A stretch of DNA of 36,506 nt, taken from NCBI RefSeq assembly GCF_000621445.1, contig NZ_KK211281.1, positions 1 to 36,506 of the forward strand, written 5' to 3'. This DNA comes from Alkalihalobacillus bogoriensis ATCC BAA-922. GTDB lineage: Bacteria; Bacillota; Bacilli; Bacillales; Bacillaceae_F. The notes under the pieces were generated by a model. That model made no database searches, was not told where the DNA came from, and saw nothing but the letters and a program-made list of their open reading frames with translations. Positions 11,053 to 20,894 of this stretch are shown in pieces (the stretch's first letter is position 1; each line of letters starts with the position of its first letter). The position numbers and the translations under genes are program-made.

Positions 11053-11095
11053 GATATAAACAACTTGTGGAATTGTTAATAAACAAAAAAATAAA

Positions 11096-11327
11096 CTGTC
11101 CACAAAGTTATGCACAGCTTGTGGATAAAAGTGATTGAATTATAGATTGTCCACGGGTGAAAACAAATATATAATATCAAAAATAACATGTAGTTGCAAC
11201 GGTTTTATAGGTTTATCCACAATCTACTACAGCTTGTGTTTATTTTTTATCCACAACACTATATCATGTGTGAAACTTGTTTATAACGATGGGGATAAGA
11301 AAAAAATGTCGAATGTTGTTATCCACA
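11096..11327 (+). other. oriC: oriC DnaA-box cluster upstream of dnaA
   Basis: Four perfect 9-mers are present: TGTGGATAA at 11120-11128, and TTATCCACA at 11213-11221, 11247-11255 and 11319-11327. One-mismatch versions are TTATGCACA at 11108-11116 and TGGGGATAA at 11290-11298. Weaker ones lie at 11096-11104 and 11147-11155. This corresponds to the upstream (incAB) half of the B. subtilis bipartite origin, and the dnaA gene separates it from the DUE. The dnaA-rpmH spacer (10904-11502) is non-coding and holds this cluster, the divergent dnaA and rpmH promoters and the leader dyad. Confidence 0.88.
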
Positions 11328-11424
11328 GGAGAGAATTGTCGTTATATAGGAATAAAAGGTAAGGGTGAAGAAGTACGTTTAGCTGCTCCTTTTTTCCTTG
11401 TTTCGAGTGAAAAAGAATATTACC

Positions 11425-11454
11425 TTGACAAGCGACCTTCAATTTCCGTATAAT
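11425..11454 (+). promoter_or_regulatory. rpmH promoter
   Basis: TTGACA (11425-11430), an 18-nt spacer and TATAAT (11449-11454). Both hexamers are perfect, as expected for a highly expressed ribosomal protein gene. It is about 45 nt upstream of rpmH. Confidence 0.85.
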
Positions 11455-11502
11455 TTACAAGAATGTCTATGTTGAGTATAATCCTCAGGGAGGTGTTTAT
11501 AG

Positions 11503-11640
11503 ATGGGAAAACCAACATTTCAACCTAATAACCGTAAGCGTAAAAAGGTACACGGCTTCCGTGCACGTATGAGTACTAAGAATGGCCGTAAAGTATTAGC
11601 TCGTCGTCGCCGTAAGGGAAGAAAGGTGTTATCTGCATAG
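11503..11640 (+). CDS. rpmH: 50S ribosomal protein L34
   Basis: A 45-residue, very basic protein, [19 protein letters not shown]..., ending in [12 protein letters not shown]. It matches L34 over its whole length. GGGAGGTG lies 7 nt before the ATG. It is the first gene to the right of oriC and is followed at once by a terminator-like hairpin and then rnpA, the conserved rpmH-rnpA pair. Confidence 0.97.
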   Translation: MGKPTFQPNNRKRKKVHGFRARMSTKNGRKVLARRRRKGRKVLSA

Positions 11641-11666
11641 GCCACTGGACATCAGTGGTCTTTTTC
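11640..11666 (+). terminator. Attenuator between rpmH and rnpA
   Basis: GCCACTG-GACAT-CAGTGGT forms a GC-rich stem right after the rpmH stop codon and is followed by TTTTT. Partial termination here would give more L34 mRNA than rnpA mRNA. Confidence 0.75.
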
Positions 11667-11718
11667 TACTGTTATGCATAGATATATCCAAAACGAGAGT
11701 GTTGAGGTGTAACAGGAG

Positions 11719-12099
11719 ATGAAAAAAGAGTATCGAATTAAAAAGAATAACGAGTTTTCAGTCGTTTTTAATAAAGGAAAATCGTATGCAAACCGCCAAT
11801 TTGTATTATATGTCTTACATAAAGAAGACCAAAAGCATTTTCGAATTGGTCTGTCTGTGAGCAAAAAAGTAGGCCATGCTGTTACGAGAAATCGGATTAA
11901 GCGGGTTATCCGTGAAATTTTTAAAGAGTTAGAGGAAGAAATTAAAGAAAATATAGATTATGTCGTCATTGCAAGAAATCCAGTGGCGAGCATGGACTTT
12001 CAAGAAATGAAAAAAAGCTTGTATCATGTAATGAAAAAAGCAAACGTCATTAAAAGAAGTGAAAGAGCTGGACAGAAAAGAGATGTACAAAAAAAATAA
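11719..12099 (+). CDS. rnpA: Ribonuclease P protein component
   Basis: A 126-residue basic protein subunit that helps RNase P RNA bind and cleave pre-tRNA 5' leaders. The signature [10 protein letters not shown] and the preceding [18 protein letters not shown] are present, with the aromatic/basic N-terminal stretch [26 protein letters not shown]. The ATG is 9 nt after GAGGTG. The C-terminal ~15 residues are a lysine/arginine-rich extension. It is followed after 27 nt by yidC. Confidence 0.96.
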   Translation: MKKEYRIKKNNEFSVVFNKGKSYANRQFVLYVLHKEDQKHFRIGLSVSKKVGHAVTRNRIKRVIREIFKELEEEIKENIDYVVIARNPVASMDFQEMKKSLYHVMKKANVIKRSERAGQKRDVQKK

Positions 12100-12126
12100 C
12101 AGAAAAAACGACAAGGAGGAAGCTTT

Positions 12127-12930
12127 GTGGGTAGAAAGTTAGGCTTAGCAGCCATGTTTATTGCCTTGTTGGTTGTTCTTACAGGCTGTTTCAATTTAGA
12201 GGAACCAATTACTCGTGATAGTACGGGATTTTGGGATTCATATTTGGTATACCCTTTATCATGGGTCATTATTTATTTTGCAGATTTGTTTAACGATGAT
12301 TTCGGTCTATCAATTATTGTCGTTACAATTTTACTTCGATTATTAATTCTACCATTGATGATAAAACAAACGAAAAGTGCAAAAGCAATGCAAGCGATTC
12401 AACCAGAAATGCAAAAATTAAGAGAAAAATATAGTGCAAAAGATCAAAAAACACAACAACAATTGCAACAAGAAATGATGAAAATGTTCCAGGAACGTGG
12501 AGTTAATCCACTTGCCGGATGTTTCCCAGTCTTAATCCAAATGCCGATTCTTTTAGCATTTTATCATGCTATTATGAGAACTGAGGAAATTGGTGGACAT
12601 GATTTCTTATGGTTTGCACTTGATGCACCAGATCCGATTTATTTACTTCCGATCATTGCGGGGATCACAACGTTTATTCAGCAAAAAATGATGATGGTCA
12701 TGGATAATCCACAGATGAAAATCTTACTATACATGATGCCTATCATGATTACCGTTTTTGCGATGTTCTTCCCGGCAGCTCTTGCTTTGTATTGGGTTGT
12801 TGGTAATATCTTTATGATTGTCCAAACGTATTTTATTACAGGACCAAACGTAGGGAAAACAGCGGAAGAAAAAGCAACAGGAAAAGCTACAAATAAATCT
12901 GCAGGTAAATCTGGAGGAAAGAAAAAGTGA
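12127..12930 (+). CDS. spoIIIJ: Membrane protein insertase YidC/SpoIIIJ (lipoprotein)
   Basis: A 267-residue YidC/Oxa1 family insertase. A lipoprotein signal peptide ends in the lipobox LTGC (Cys21), followed by five predicted membrane segments. The conserved groove Arg is R71 in [12 protein letters not shown], and the cytoplasmic loop is amphipathic and charged (about 80-125). A basic C-terminal tail ([11 protein letters not shown]) contacts ribosomes in homologues. The start is GTG with AAGGAGGA 6 nt upstream. The spoIIIJ-jag arrangement next to rnpA is that of B. subtilis, where SpoIIIJ is also needed for sigma-G activation in the forespore. A second paralogue (YqjG) would be expected elsewhere. 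Confidence 0.95.
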   Translation: MGRKLGLAAMFIALLVVLTGCFNLEEPITRDSTGFWDSYLVYPLSWVIIYFADLFNDDFGLSIIVVTILLRLLILPLMIKQTKSAKAMQAIQPEMQKLREKYSAKDQKTQQQLQQEMMKMFQERGVNPLAGCFPVLIQMPILLAFYHAIMRTEEIGGHDFLWFALDAPDPIYLLPIIAGITTFIQQKMMMVMDNPQMKILLYMMPIMITVFAMFFPAALALYWVVGNIFMIVQTYFITGPNVGKTAEEKATGKATNKSAGKSGGKKK

Positions 12931-13547
12931 AAAAAATAACTGCGTCAGGAAAAACGGTGGAAGAAGCAGTTGAAAAGGCTTTGGCAGAACTAAATACGAC
13001 AAAAGAACGAGTAGACATCCATGTGGTGGAAGAACCACAGAAAGGCTTTTTTGGTTTCATTGGTTCAAAACCTGCAATCGTTGAAGTCGAAATGAAACGA
13101 GATGCTATCGAAGAAAGTGTCCAATTTCTCCAAGAGCTAATTCATAAGATGGACGTACAAGCTTCAGTAACTAAACAAGAAGAAGGCGATACGATCGTCT
13201 TAAATCTTGAAGGAAAAAACTTAGGTACTGTCATTGGAAAAAGAGGCCAAACTCTTGATTCCTTACAATATCTAGTGAATTTAGTTGCAAATCGTTATTC
13301 TGAACAGTATATTCGAATTCAACTTGATGCAGAGCAATATCGAAAACGAAGAAAAGACTCATTGGAGCAGTTAGCGTTAAGACTAGCAAACAAAGCGAAA
13401 TATTCAAAACAAGCAGTGAAGCTAGAACCAATGCAAGCACATGAAAGAAAGATTATTCATGCTGCATTACAAAAAATTGAAGGCGTAAAAACGATTTCTG
13501 AAGGGCATGAACCCCGACGAAGAATCGTCATTACCCCTCAAATATAA
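12927..13547 (+). CDS. jag: RNA-binding protein Jag (KhpB/EloR)
   Basis: A 206-residue protein with a Jag-N domain (1-55, containing [14 protein letters not shown]), a KH domain with GKRG at 104-107, and a C-terminal R3H domain with the RxxxH element in HERKIIH (172-178). In other Firmicutes it binds RNA with KhpA and affects cell elongation. The GTG start overlaps the yidC stop by 4 nt, and its ribosome binding site GGAGG lies within the last yidC codons, so translation is coupled. A strong terminator follows. Confidence 0.95.
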   Translation: MKKITASGKTVEEAVEKALAELNTTKERVDIHVVEEPQKGFFGFIGSKPAIVEVEMKRDAIEESVQFLQELIHKMDVQASVTKQEEGDTIVLNLEGKNLGTVIGKRGQTLDSLQYLVNLVANRYSEQYIRIQLDAEQYRKRRKDSLEQLALRLANKAKYSKQAVKLEPMQAHERKIIHAALQKIEGVKTISEGHEPRRRIVITPQI

Positions 13548-13560
13548 AGAGAAAAAAGAA

Positions 13561-13589
13561 AGGCTGTCGAGAAATCGGCAGCCTTTTTC
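13561..13589 (+). terminator. Terminator of the rnpA-yidC-jag operon
   Basis: AGGCTGTCGA-GAAA-TCGGCAGCCT is a 10-bp stem with one G.T pair and a GAAA tetraloop, followed by TTTT. The stem core recurs in the rpsR terminator at 29340. Confidence 0.92.
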
Positions 13590-13670
13590 TAATGAAAGTG
13601 GAATTATTTAAATAGAGCCAGCATGTATTTGTTTAACACTCTTGAAAAACAATTCATACAATAAATAATT

Positions 13671-13699
13671 TTGTAGAATATTGTTACAATTTGTAATAT
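13671..13699 (+). promoter_or_regulatory. Possible promoter of the chemoreceptor gene
   Basis: TTGTAG (13671-13676), a 17-nt spacer and TAATAT (13694-13699) lie about 100 nt upstream of the chemoreceptor gene. A good sigma-D (motility) promoter is not seen. Confidence 0.4.
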
Positions 13700-13798
13700 G
13701 ATGAAAAAAAGAGCTGTTTCGTTAAGAATACTAGCGGATATTTCTTTCTTAATAGTAAAATCGAGCGGACACAGCAAAAATGAAAAAGGGGTGCATCA

Positions 13799-15274
13799 AT
13801 GAATTCACAGCACTTGGTTTATATCGAAAGAAATAAATTAATGGCAAAAATGTTATGGTTTTCATTCGCAGTCGGTTTAATTAGTAATGTACTAAGTGGG
13901 ATTCACTTTCAGGGAATGCTTGCCTTCTTTATTACAGGGATTATATTGGGAGTCACGACTCAGATTGCTGCGATTAAAAAGCTGTTTCCTCCCTATATAC
14001 AATATTATGTTGTTGTAGGGATCGCCGTTTTAACAGTAGTGATGATCGCGACTTCACCTAAATTATCAAACTATTTAATGGTCTATTTAAGTTTAGCTTT
14101 GATTACGTTGTATCATAATTATCGTTCCATTGCCTTATCTGGGTTTGTTGGTATATTATTAACAAATTATTTATTTATTAGTTACCGTGATACGATGTTT
14201 TTTGGGTTAGGAAATGATTATTTAGTTTCATTTAATATCTTTTTAATCATTATTACAGGGATTTTAATTGGTCAAGCTCGTATTGGTGAGAATATGCAAA
14301 AAGAAATGGAAAAGAACAATGAGGAAATCTCTGAAGGGAAGGAGAAAGTTGACCTTCTCTTAGAAAGAGTGACAAATTCGGTAGGGGTTATTACCGAATT
14401 TAGTGAAAAAGTGAAAAGAAGTGTCGATGCTACTAGTAAAATTTCAAGTGAATTAACCGCTGCTTTTTCTGAAGTGGCAAAGGGTGTTGAATCCCAAGCG
14501 GTTAGTGTAACCGATATTAATGACTCTCTCCAGTCGACAAATCAGGTTATCACATCGGTGGCAGATTCTTCTGAAGTAATGAAAGATTTATCAGAGAAAA
14601 CGTCCCAAATTACGACAAAAGGTAATCAAGATGTTCAAACATTACTAACAGAAATGGCTGAAGTTCATAAGATTATTGGTTCAGCAGTAACTTTAATTAA
14701 AGAATTAAACAATGAGAGTCAACAAATTGGGACGATTTTAAATAAAATAAGTGAAGTATCTGAGCAAACAAACTTATTAGCTTTAAATGCTGCGATTGAA
14801 GCTGCACGTGCTGGTGAACATGGGAAAGGATTTGCTGTTGTAGCAGATGAAGTTCGTAAATTGGCGGAAGATAGTAAACAATCGACATTGCAAATTTCAA
14901 CAATTTTACAATCGATACAAGAAAAAACGACTAGTGTAACAACGGAGGTAAACAAAGGACAACAAGCTGTGGCAAATAGTTTAGCTGTGTCACAACAAAC
15001 CGAAGACACTTTTCGCCATATTCTAACGAATACAAATCATGTTGTTGAGCAATCGAACGTGATCGAAGAATTCATTAAAAAGCTTGAACAAGATTCAAGT
15101 TTGATTTTAGAAGAAGTGACATCTGTATCGAGTATTACACAACAATCAAGCGCTGCGGTTGAGGAAATTGTCGCAAGTGTGGATGAACAACATATGAGAA
15201 TCGAAGAGATTGTGTCGAGTTTTTCAGATTTAGAGAAACTAACAAAAGAACTACATGCGTTAATAGAAGAATAA
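13799..15274 (+). CDS. Methyl-accepting chemotaxis protein, six-TM, no HAMP
   Basis: A 491-residue chemoreceptor. The N-terminal ~160 residues hold about six hydrophobic segments (roughly 17-33, 40-60, 67-86, 91-106, 111-128, 141-159) joined by very short loops, so there is no extracytoplasmic ligand domain. No HAMP domain is evident. The chain passes through a short charged coiled coil (165-190) into the signalling domain, whose tip [20 protein letters not shown] (322-341) and following [16 protein letters not shown] are canonical for CheW/CheA coupling. AAGGGGTG lies 5 nt before the ATG. It has its own terminator and separates jag from mnmE, which are adjacent in B. subtilis, so it looks like a lineage-specific insertion. 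Ligand unknown. A membrane-state or energy sensor is possible, and that is inference. Confidence 0.9.
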   Translation: MNSQHLVYIERNKLMAKMLWFSFAVGLISNVLSGIHFQGMLAFFITGIILGVTTQIAAIKKLFPPYIQYYVVVGIAVLTVVMIATSPKLSNYLMVYLSLALITLYHNYRSIALSGFVGILLTNYLFISYRDTMFFGLGNDYLVSFNIFLIIITGILIGQARIGENMQKEMEKNNEEISEGKEKVDLLLERVTNSVGVITEFSEKVKRSVDATSKISSELTAAFSEVAKGVESQAVSVTDINDSLQSTNQVITSVADSSEVMKDLSEKTSQITTKGNQDVQTLLTEMAEVHKIIGSAVTLIKELNNESQQIGTILNKISEVSEQTNLLALNAAIEAARAGEHGKGFAVVADEVRKLAEDSKQSTLQISTILQSIQEKTTSVTTEVNKGQQAVANSLAVSQQTEDTFRHILTNTNHVVEQSNVIEEFIKKLEQDSSLILEEVTSVSSITQQSSAAVEEIVASVDEQHMRIEEIVSSFSDLEKLTKELHALIEE

Positions 15275-15284
15275 ATTGAAGGGC

Positions 15285-15319
15285 AAAAACCTATCCACAT
15301 GTGGATAGGTTTTTTGTTG
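15285..15319 (+). terminator. Palindromic terminator overlapping two DnaA-box-like sites
   Basis: Positions 15285-15314 form a perfect 30-bp palindrome that begins AAAAACCTATCCACA and continues into a T-run, just after the chemoreceptor stop. The centre reads CTATCCACA/TGTGGATAG, two one-mismatch DnaA boxes back to back. Confidence 0.8.
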
Positions 15320-15448
15320 TTGTTGTTTTGGGTAAACTAGTGGTGTGAATATCTTTTGTTGTGGATAATATTATGATATTCTATTTATTTAGGAAGTCAT
15401 TTTTTACTCACAGAAAAAAGAACATATTGTTTATATAAATGTGGATAA
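15291..15448 (+). promoter_or_regulatory. DnaA-box cluster upstream of mnmE
   Basis: Two perfect DnaA boxes TGTGGATAA (15360-15368 and 15440-15448) and two one-mismatch boxes in the palindrome (15291-15308) lie in the spacer before mnmE, about 4 kb from oriC. From memory, the jag-thdF(mnmE) spacer of B. subtilis is also a DnaA-binding cluster, which would make this a conserved position. Confidence 0.7.
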
Positions 15449-15480
15449 ACCAAATACATTGAAAAAGTGGAGGTGATACT

Positions 15481-16857
15481 ATGGAGTTGGATACAATTGC
15501 AGCAATATCAACGCCAATGGGAGAAGGAGCCATTGCTATCGTTAGGTTAAGCGGGCAAGATGCGATAGCGATTGCAGACCGATTATATAGGGGAAAGAAG
15601 AAGCTAACAGAGGTAGAATCACATACGATCCATTATGGACATATATATCATCCAAAAACAAATGAGATCATAGAAGAAGTCATGGTAACAGTTTTACATG
15701 GTCCAAAAACATTTACACGTGAAAATATTGTCGAAGTAAATTGTCATGGTGGACTAGTTTCGGTTAATCGTGTTCTTCAATGCATTTTACAAGAGGGAGC
15801 AAGATTAGCTGAGCCGGGAGAGTTTACAAAACGAGCATTTTTAAACGGTCGAATTGATTTATCTCAAGCAGAGGGAGTAATCGATTTAATTCGGGCAAAA
15901 ACTGACCGTGCGATGAATGTTGCACTAGGGCAGTTAGAAGGACGGTTATCGTTAAAAATAAAAAATTTACGCCAAGCTTTGCTTGAAACCGTTGCCCATG
16001 TCGAAGTGAATATTGATTACCCAGAATATGATGCAGAAGAAATGACAACCTCTATTTTGCGTGAAAAAGGAACAGAGGTTTTACATGAAATTGACCGGCT
16101 TCTTGCAACGGCAGAGCAAGGGAAGATTTTAAGAGAGGGACTAGCAACCGTTATTATCGGTAGACCAAATGTAGGGAAGTCCTCTTTACTAAATAGCTTA
16201 GTCCACGAGATGAAAGCGATTGTAACAGATATTCCTGGAACAACGAGAGACGTGATTGAAGAGTATGTAAATGTAAGAGGTGTTCCCTTACGTTTAATCG
16301 ATACGGCAGGTATACGTGAAACAGAGGATATTGTCGAACGAATGGGTGTGGAACGTTCTAGACAAAAGTTAAAGGAAGCACAACTCATACTACTCGTATT
16401 GAACTATGGAGAAGAATTATCAAAGGAAGATGAAGCTTTATTTGAAGCGATTCGTGGGTTGGATGCCATTATTATTGTAAATAAAACTGATTTACCACAA
16501 AAAATAAACCTCGATAAAGTGAAACAATTGGCACAAGCACGACCAGTTGTTACAACATCGATTTTAAAAGATGAAGGCATTGACGAACTAGAAGAAGCGA
16601 TAAAAACTTTATTTTTCACAGGAAATATGGAAGCCGAAGATATGACCTATGTTTCTAATTCAAGGCATATTGCCCTTTTACATCAAGCAAGAAAATCAGT
16701 AGAAGATGCATTAGGAGCGATTGAAGTAGGTATGCCAGTAGATATGATTCAAATTGATATTACCCGTGCTTGGGAACAGTTAGGTGAAATTGTTGGCGAT
16801 ACAGTTCATGAAAGTTTAATTGACCAATTATTTTCTCAATTTTGTTTAGGAAAATAA
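15481..16857 (+). CDS. mnmE: tRNA modification GTPase MnmE
   Basis: A 458-residue protein. With MnmG it forms the complex that installs (carboxymethyl)aminomethyl groups on U34 of certain tRNAs. The N-terminal folate-binding domain (1-118) is followed by helical segments around an inserted G domain: G1 GRPNVGKSS (227-235), G3 DTAGIRET (274-281) and G4 NKTD (334-337). The C-terminal CLGK carries the essential Cys (455). GGAGGTGAT lies 3 nt before the ATG. First gene of mnmE-mnmG-rsmG. Confidence 0.98.
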   Translation: MELDTIAAISTPMGEGAIAIVRLSGQDAIAIADRLYRGKKKLTEVESHTIHYGHIYHPKTNEIIEEVMVTVLHGPKTFTRENIVEVNCHGGLVSVNRVLQCILQEGARLAEPGEFTKRAFLNGRIDLSQAEGVIDLIRAKTDRAMNVALGQLEGRLSLKIKNLRQALLETVAHVEVNIDYPEYDAEEMTTSILREKGTEVLHEIDRLLATAEQGKILREGLATVIIGRPNVGKSSLLNSLVHEMKAIVTDIPGTTRDVIEEYVNVRGVPLRLIDTAGIRETEDIVERMGVERSRQKLKEAQLILLVLNYGEELSKEDEALFEAIRGLDAIIIVNKTDLPQKINLDKVKQLAQARPVVTTSILKDEGIDELEEAIKTLFFTGNMEAEDMTYVSNSRHIALLHQARKSVEDALGAIEVGMPVDMIQIDITRAWEQLGEIVGDTVHESLIDQLFSQFCLGK

Positions 16858-16880
16858 TTTATATATAAGGAGGGTAAGCT

Positions 16881-18767
16881 GTGCAATATTTTGGTGGAGA
16901 ATTTGATGTCATCGTCATAGGTGCCGGTCATGCTGGTTGTGAAGCGGGATTAGCTGCTGCTCGAATGGGAGCCAATACACTAATGTTGACATTGAATTTA
17001 GATGCAGTCGCTTTTATGCCATGTAATCCATCTGTAGGAGGACCAGCAAAAGGTATTGTTGTCCGAGAGCTTGATGCTTTAGGTGGCGAGATGGCAAAGA
17101 ATATCGATAAAACATATATCCAAATGAGAATGTTAAATACTGGGAAAGGTCCAGCTGTTCGTGCTTTACGTGCACAAGCGGATAAATTTTTGTATCAACA
17201 TGAAATGAAAAAAACAATTGAAGAGCAAGAAAATTTACTTCTGCGTCAAGGAATGGTCGAACGCTTAATTGTCGAAGACGGAGTATGTAAAGGGGTTATT
17301 ACAAACACAGGAGCAGAGTACCGGAGTAAAGCTGTTATTGTTACAACCGGAACTTATTTGCGTGGGAAAATTATTCTAGGTGATTTAGCGTATGAAAGTG
17401 GCCCAAATAATATGCAGCCTTCCGTTCAATTATCATACCACCTCCAAGAGCTTGGTTTTGAGATGGTCCGCTTCAAAACAGGAACGCCACCCCGTGTAAA
17501 TGGAAGTACAATCGATTATGATAAAACAGAAATTCAACCAGGTGATGATAAACCACGCGCATTTTCATATGAAACAACAAAATATATTACAGACCAACTA
17601 CCATGCTGGTTAACGTATACAAGTGAAGAAACCCATGAAATTATAAATGGAAACTTAAGTCGTTCACCTATGTACTCTGGTGTAATCGAAGGAACAGGCC
17701 CGCGATATTGTCCTTCGATTGAAGATAAAGTTGTTCGCTTTTCAGATAAGCCACGTCATCAAATCTTTTTAGAGCCAGAAGGAAGAAATACATCGGAAGT
17801 TTATGTTCAAGGGTTATCTACAAGTTTACCAGAAGATGTTCAATTATCGATTTTAAAGTCAATTCCTGGCTTAGAAGCTGTGCGAATGATGCGTCCTGGC
17901 TATGCTATTGAATATGATGCAATTGTACCGACTCAACTTTGGCCAACATTAGAAACGAAAAAAATAGCAGGTTTATTTACCGCTGGACAAATAAATGGAA
18001 CATCGGGATATGAGGAAGCAGCAGGCCAAGGGATTATGGCAGGAATTAATGCAGCAAGAAAAGTTCAAGGAAAAGAGGGGATTATTTTAGACCGCTCTGA
18101 AGCTTATATTGGTGTATTAATTGATGATTTAGTCACAAAAGGAACTAACGAACCTTATCGATTATTAACATCACGTGCGGAACATCGTTTATTGCTTCGT
18201 CATGATAATGCAGACTTACGCTTATCTCCGATTGGATATGACATTGGATTATTAACAAAAGAACGATACGATCGTTTTGTTGAAAAGAAAGTAATGATTG
18301 AAAGTGAAAAGAAACGATTAGAAAAAATCATCATTAAGCCATCAAAGGAAGTGGACGAATTACTGGAAAAAGTCGATTCATCTCCTTTACATGATGCTGT
18401 GCGAGCGTCCCATTTATTAAAACGTCCTGAATTGCATTATGAGCATGTTGCATCATTATTATTAGAACAAATTGAAATTCCTTCAGATGTTGCAGAACAA
18501 GTGGAAATTCAAATTAAATATGAAGGATATATAGAAAAACAAATGCAACAGGTGGATCGTGCAAGAAAAATGGATAAGAAAAAAATCCCTGAAGATCTTG
18601 ATTATTTTGCAATCTCAGGTTTGGCTACGGAAGCAAAACAAAAATTATCGAATGTTCGCCCGTTATCTGTCGGTCAAGCTTCGCGAGTTTCCGGTGTGAA
18701 TCCAGCAGATATCTCAATATTACTTGTTTACCTAGAACAGGGAAGATTAGCAAAGGTACAAGACTAA
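16881..18767 (+). CDS. mnmG: tRNA uridine-5-carboxymethylaminomethyl synthesis enzyme MnmG
   Basis: A 628-residue FAD enzyme (GidA), partner of MnmE in wobble-uridine modification. The N-terminal Rossmann motif is GAGHAGCEA (14-22). The family signatures [15 protein letters not shown] and [12 protein letters not shown] are present, as is the C-terminal helical domain that binds MnmE and tRNA. The start is GTG with AAGGAGGG 6 nt upstream. It is 23 nt after mnmE. Confidence 0.98.
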   Translation: MQYFGGEFDVIVIGAGHAGCEAGLAAARMGANTLMLTLNLDAVAFMPCNPSVGGPAKGIVVRELDALGGEMAKNIDKTYIQMRMLNTGKGPAVRALRAQADKFLYQHEMKKTIEEQENLLLRQGMVERLIVEDGVCKGVITNTGAEYRSKAVIVTTGTYLRGKIILGDLAYESGPNNMQPSVQLSYHLQELGFEMVRFKTGTPPRVNGSTIDYDKTEIQPGDDKPRAFSYETTKYITDQLPCWLTYTSEETHEIINGNLSRSPMYSGVIEGTGPRYCPSIEDKVVRFSDKPRHQIFLEPEGRNTSEVYVQGLSTSLPEDVQLSILKSIPGLEAVRMMRPGYAIEYDAIVPTQLWPTLETKKIAGLFTAGQINGTSGYEEAAGQGIMAGINAARKVQGKEGIILDRSEAYIGVLIDDLVTKGTNEPYRLLTSRAEHRLLLRHDNADLRLSPIGYDIGLLTKERYDRFVEKKVMIESEKKRLEKIIIKPSKEVDELLEKVDSSPLHDAVRASHLLKRPELHYEHVASLLLEQIEIPSDVAEQVEIQIKYEGYIEKQMQQVDRARKMDKKKIPEDLDYFAISGLATEAKQKLSNVRPLSVGQASRVSGVNPADISILLVYLEQGRLAKVQD

Positions 18768-18786
18768 TCAAATAGTGGAGGAATAC

Positions 18787-19503
18787 ATGAGTAAACAACA
18801 ATTTCCTAGTATGCTTAAAGAGCAAGGGATCGAGCTCTCTGAATTTCAATTACAACAATTCCATTTTTATTATGAGATATTAGTAGAGTGGAATGAAAAA
18901 ATGAATTTAACGGCGATTACAAACGAAGACGATGTGTATATCAAACATTTTTATGATTCAATTACAGCTGCTTTTCATTTTGATTTTACTCGTCCATTAT
19001 CAATTATTGACGTTGGTGCAGGTGCAGGTTTTCCAAGTATCCCGATTAAAATATGTTTTCCTTCCATTCAAGTGAATATCGTGGATTCTTTAAATAAAAG
19101 AATTGGGTTTCTAGAACATTTAGCGACACAATTGGAACTTGAACAATGCCACTTTTACCATGATCGAGCGGAAACATTTGGCCAAAATCCAAAACATCGA
19201 GAGCAATATGATGTTTGTCTCGCAAGAGCGGTAGCAAGAATGCCTGTATTATCGGAACTTTGTTTACCTTTAGTCAAAAAAGAGGGGTATTTTATCGCAA
19301 TGAAAGGGCCAGATGGAAAAAAAGAATTAAAGGAAGCAAAAAAAGCACTTTCCCTTTTAGGAGGTAAAGTAGAAAAAGAAATTCCTTTTCATCTTCCAAT
19401 TGAAGAAAGTGAACGATTTATTGCTGTTATAAATAAAATAGAAAAAACGCCGAAAAAATATCCTAGAAAACCGGGAACACCAAACAAACAACCGATAGAA
19501 TAA
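18787..19503 (+). CDS. rsmG: 16S rRNA (guanine-N7) methyltransferase RsmG
   Basis: A 238-residue SAM-dependent methyltransferase (GidB) that modifies the 530-loop guanine of 16S rRNA. Loss gives low-level streptomycin resistance in other bacteria. The SAM site is [10 protein letters not shown] (75-84). Conserved [18 protein letters not shown] and the C-terminal [18 protein letters not shown] match Bacillus RsmG. I chose the ATG at 18787, which follows GGAGG by 5 nt. A GTG at 18775 is part of that ribosome binding site. It is 19 nt after mnmG and ends just before a parS site. Confidence 0.97.
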   Translation: MSKQQFPSMLKEQGIELSEFQLQQFHFYYEILVEWNEKMNLTAITNEDDVYIKHFYDSITAAFHFDFTRPLSIIDVGAGAGFPSIPIKICFPSIQVNIVDSLNKRIGFLEHLATQLELEQCHFYHDRAETFGQNPKHREQYDVCLARAVARMPVLSELCLPLVKKEGYFIAMKGPDGKKELKEAKKALSLLGGKVEKEIPFHLPIEESERFIAVINKIEKTPKKYPRKPGTPNKQPIE

Positions 19504-19507
19504 AAAT

Positions 19508-19523
19508 TGTTTCACGTGAAACA
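19508..19523. other. parS: parS centromere site 1
   Basis: TGTTTCACGTGAAACA is a perfect 16-bp parS palindrome (consensus TGTTNCACGTGAAACA) bound by Spo0J/ParB. It lies 4 nt after the rsmG stop. It is flanked by an A-run on the left and a T-run (19524-19529) on the right, so in RNA it could also serve as the operon terminator. Confidence 0.95.
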
Positions 19524-19538
19524 TTTTTTATTCTATAC

Positions 19539-19568
19539 TTGACGAAGGGATAAAAACAAAGATATAAA
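19539..19568 (+). promoter_or_regulatory. Probable noc promoter
   Basis: TTGACG (19539-19544), an 18-nt spacer and TATAAA (19563-19568). It lies right after parS and about 100 nt before noc. Confidence 0.55.
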
Positions 19569-19666
19569 AGACTTATGAGAAAAAGCAGGAAATAAACAAA
19601 AAAATATCGAATATTATCTAGTATCATACAAAATATCGGTATTTTCTCAAAAGGTGGTGTCAGGCG

Positions 19667-20566
19667 ATGAAGAAACCTTTTTCACGCCTATTGGGCTTCG
19701 GAGAAAGAAATGAACATGAAGTTGAAAATGCAAATGAAATAGAAGACACTTTAGAAGCAAATGTAGCTGAAAAAGTAACTGAAACTGAAAATGAAGAAGT
19801 GAAACAAATTCCTATTATTGAAATTGTTCCTAATCGCTTTCAGCCACGTACAGTTTTTGATGAAGAACGTATTGAAGAACTAGCACAAACAATTCGTACT
19901 CATGGTGTCATTCAACCGATTGTCGTCCGTGAACGAGATGGGAAATTTGAAATTATAGCAGGGGAAAGACGATGGAGAGCTGTTACTAAGCTTGGTTGGG
20001 TTACGATTCCCGCTATTATTAAAGAGTTTAACGATTCACAAACAGCTTCTGTCGCTTTAATTGAAAATTTACAAAGAGAAGGGTTAACTGCTATTGAAGA
20101 AGCTTTAGCTTATGCAAAGCTTTTAGATTTACATGGTTTAACTCAAGAAAGTCTTGCTCAAAGGTTAGGAAAAGGTCAGTCTACTATCGCCAATAAACTC
20201 CGTTTGTTACATTTACCTGAACTTGTACAAGAAGCGATTTTAGAAAGAAAGATTACAGAGCGACACGCCCGTGCACTTATTGTTCTTAAACAACCAGAAT
20301 GGCAAGAAGAAATGGTGAAAGAAATAATTGAAAAAGGGCTTAATGTAAAACAAACTGAAGAACGAGTGAAAATGAAATTAGAAGGAACAACAAATAAGAA
20401 AAAGAAACCACAAGTCCGTGCTTATTCAAAAGATATGAGAATTGCGATGAATACGATTCGTCAATCTGTAGATATGGTCATGAAAAGCGGGTTAGCTATT
20501 GATAAAGATGAAGAAGAACATGATGATTTTTATCAAATTACGATTAGAATTCCGAAGAAAAAGTAA
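19667..20566 (+). CDS. noc: Nucleoid occlusion protein Noc
   Basis: A 299-residue ParB-family protein that prevents Z-ring assembly over the chromosome. The N-terminal [15 protein letters not shown] is the short amphipathic membrane-targeting helix typical of Noc. It is followed by an acidic linker, the CTP-binding ParB core ([19 protein letters not shown] 98-106, ENLQRE 133-138) and the helix-turn-helix [20 protein letters not shown] that reads Noc sites. The longer acidic linker makes it slightly longer than the 283-residue B. subtilis protein. A GGTGGTG site precedes the ATG. It lies next to soj-spo0J, from whose ParB it arose by duplication, and has its own terminator. Confidence 0.95.
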   Translation: MKKPFSRLLGFGERNEHEVENANEIEDTLEANVAEKVTETENEEVKQIPIIEIVPNRFQPRTVFDEERIEELAQTIRTHGVIQPIVVRERDGKFEIIAGERRWRAVTKLGWVTIPAIIKEFNDSQTASVALIENLQREGLTAIEEALAYAKLLDLHGLTQESLAQRLGKGQSTIANKLRLLHLPELVQEAILERKITERHARALIVLKQPEWQEEMVKEIIEKGLNVKQTEERVKMKLEGTTNKKKKPQVRAYSKDMRIAMNTIRQSVDMVMKSGLAIDKDEEEHDDFYQITIRIPKKK

Positions 20567-20597
20567 TCAATGATTTTTATAAACTTTATATTCTATT

Positions 20598-20637
20598 AAA
20601 AACGTCGTTGAGTTTAAATTCTCACTGACGTTTTTTT
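20598..20637 (+). terminator. noc terminator
   Basis: AACGTC and GACGTT arms with an inner GAG/CTC pairing enclose an AT-rich loop and are followed by a T7 run. Confidence 0.8.
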
Positions 20638-20880
20638 ACTGTTGTCATTTGAAACTAAATTGATAAGAAAAAGGAAGTAAATTGTTAGTGTAATGGACGA
20701 ACACATTGAACTGTTAAAGACAATACGGTATTTAAAAATAGGAGTTTTTTTTCTTCTTTTATATATACAATAAATATTTTTTGCTTATTTTTCTACAAAA
20801 AAGAAATGATTATGATAAAATGAGAAAACATTATTGTCATTTCGTGATAGAATAAGAAAGTAAAATTGTAGTAGAGTTGA
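20638..20880 (+). other. noc-soj spacer
   Basis: The 328-nt spacer between noc and soj holds the noc terminator and then very AT-rich sequence. No open reading frame or RNA is supported. A soj promoter must lie here, but no hexamer pair stands out (a weak candidate -10 TATGAT is near 20811). Confidence 0.5.
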
Positions 20881-20894
20881 AAGAAGGTGTCAGC

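Noticed and set aside
11135-11362. 75-residue plus-strand open reading frame in the dnaA-rpmH spacer
   Set aside because: It runs through the DnaA-box cluster of oriC, has no ribosome binding site and no family resemblance.
13700-13755. Sigma-D motility promoter upstream of the chemoreceptor
   Set aside because: A GCGGATAT element resembles the -10 region, but no TAAA -35 lies at the required distance.
18775-18786. Upstream GTG start for rsmG
   Set aside because: The GTG is part of the GTGGAGG ribosome binding site of the ATG at 18787, whose product aligns with known RsmG N-termini.
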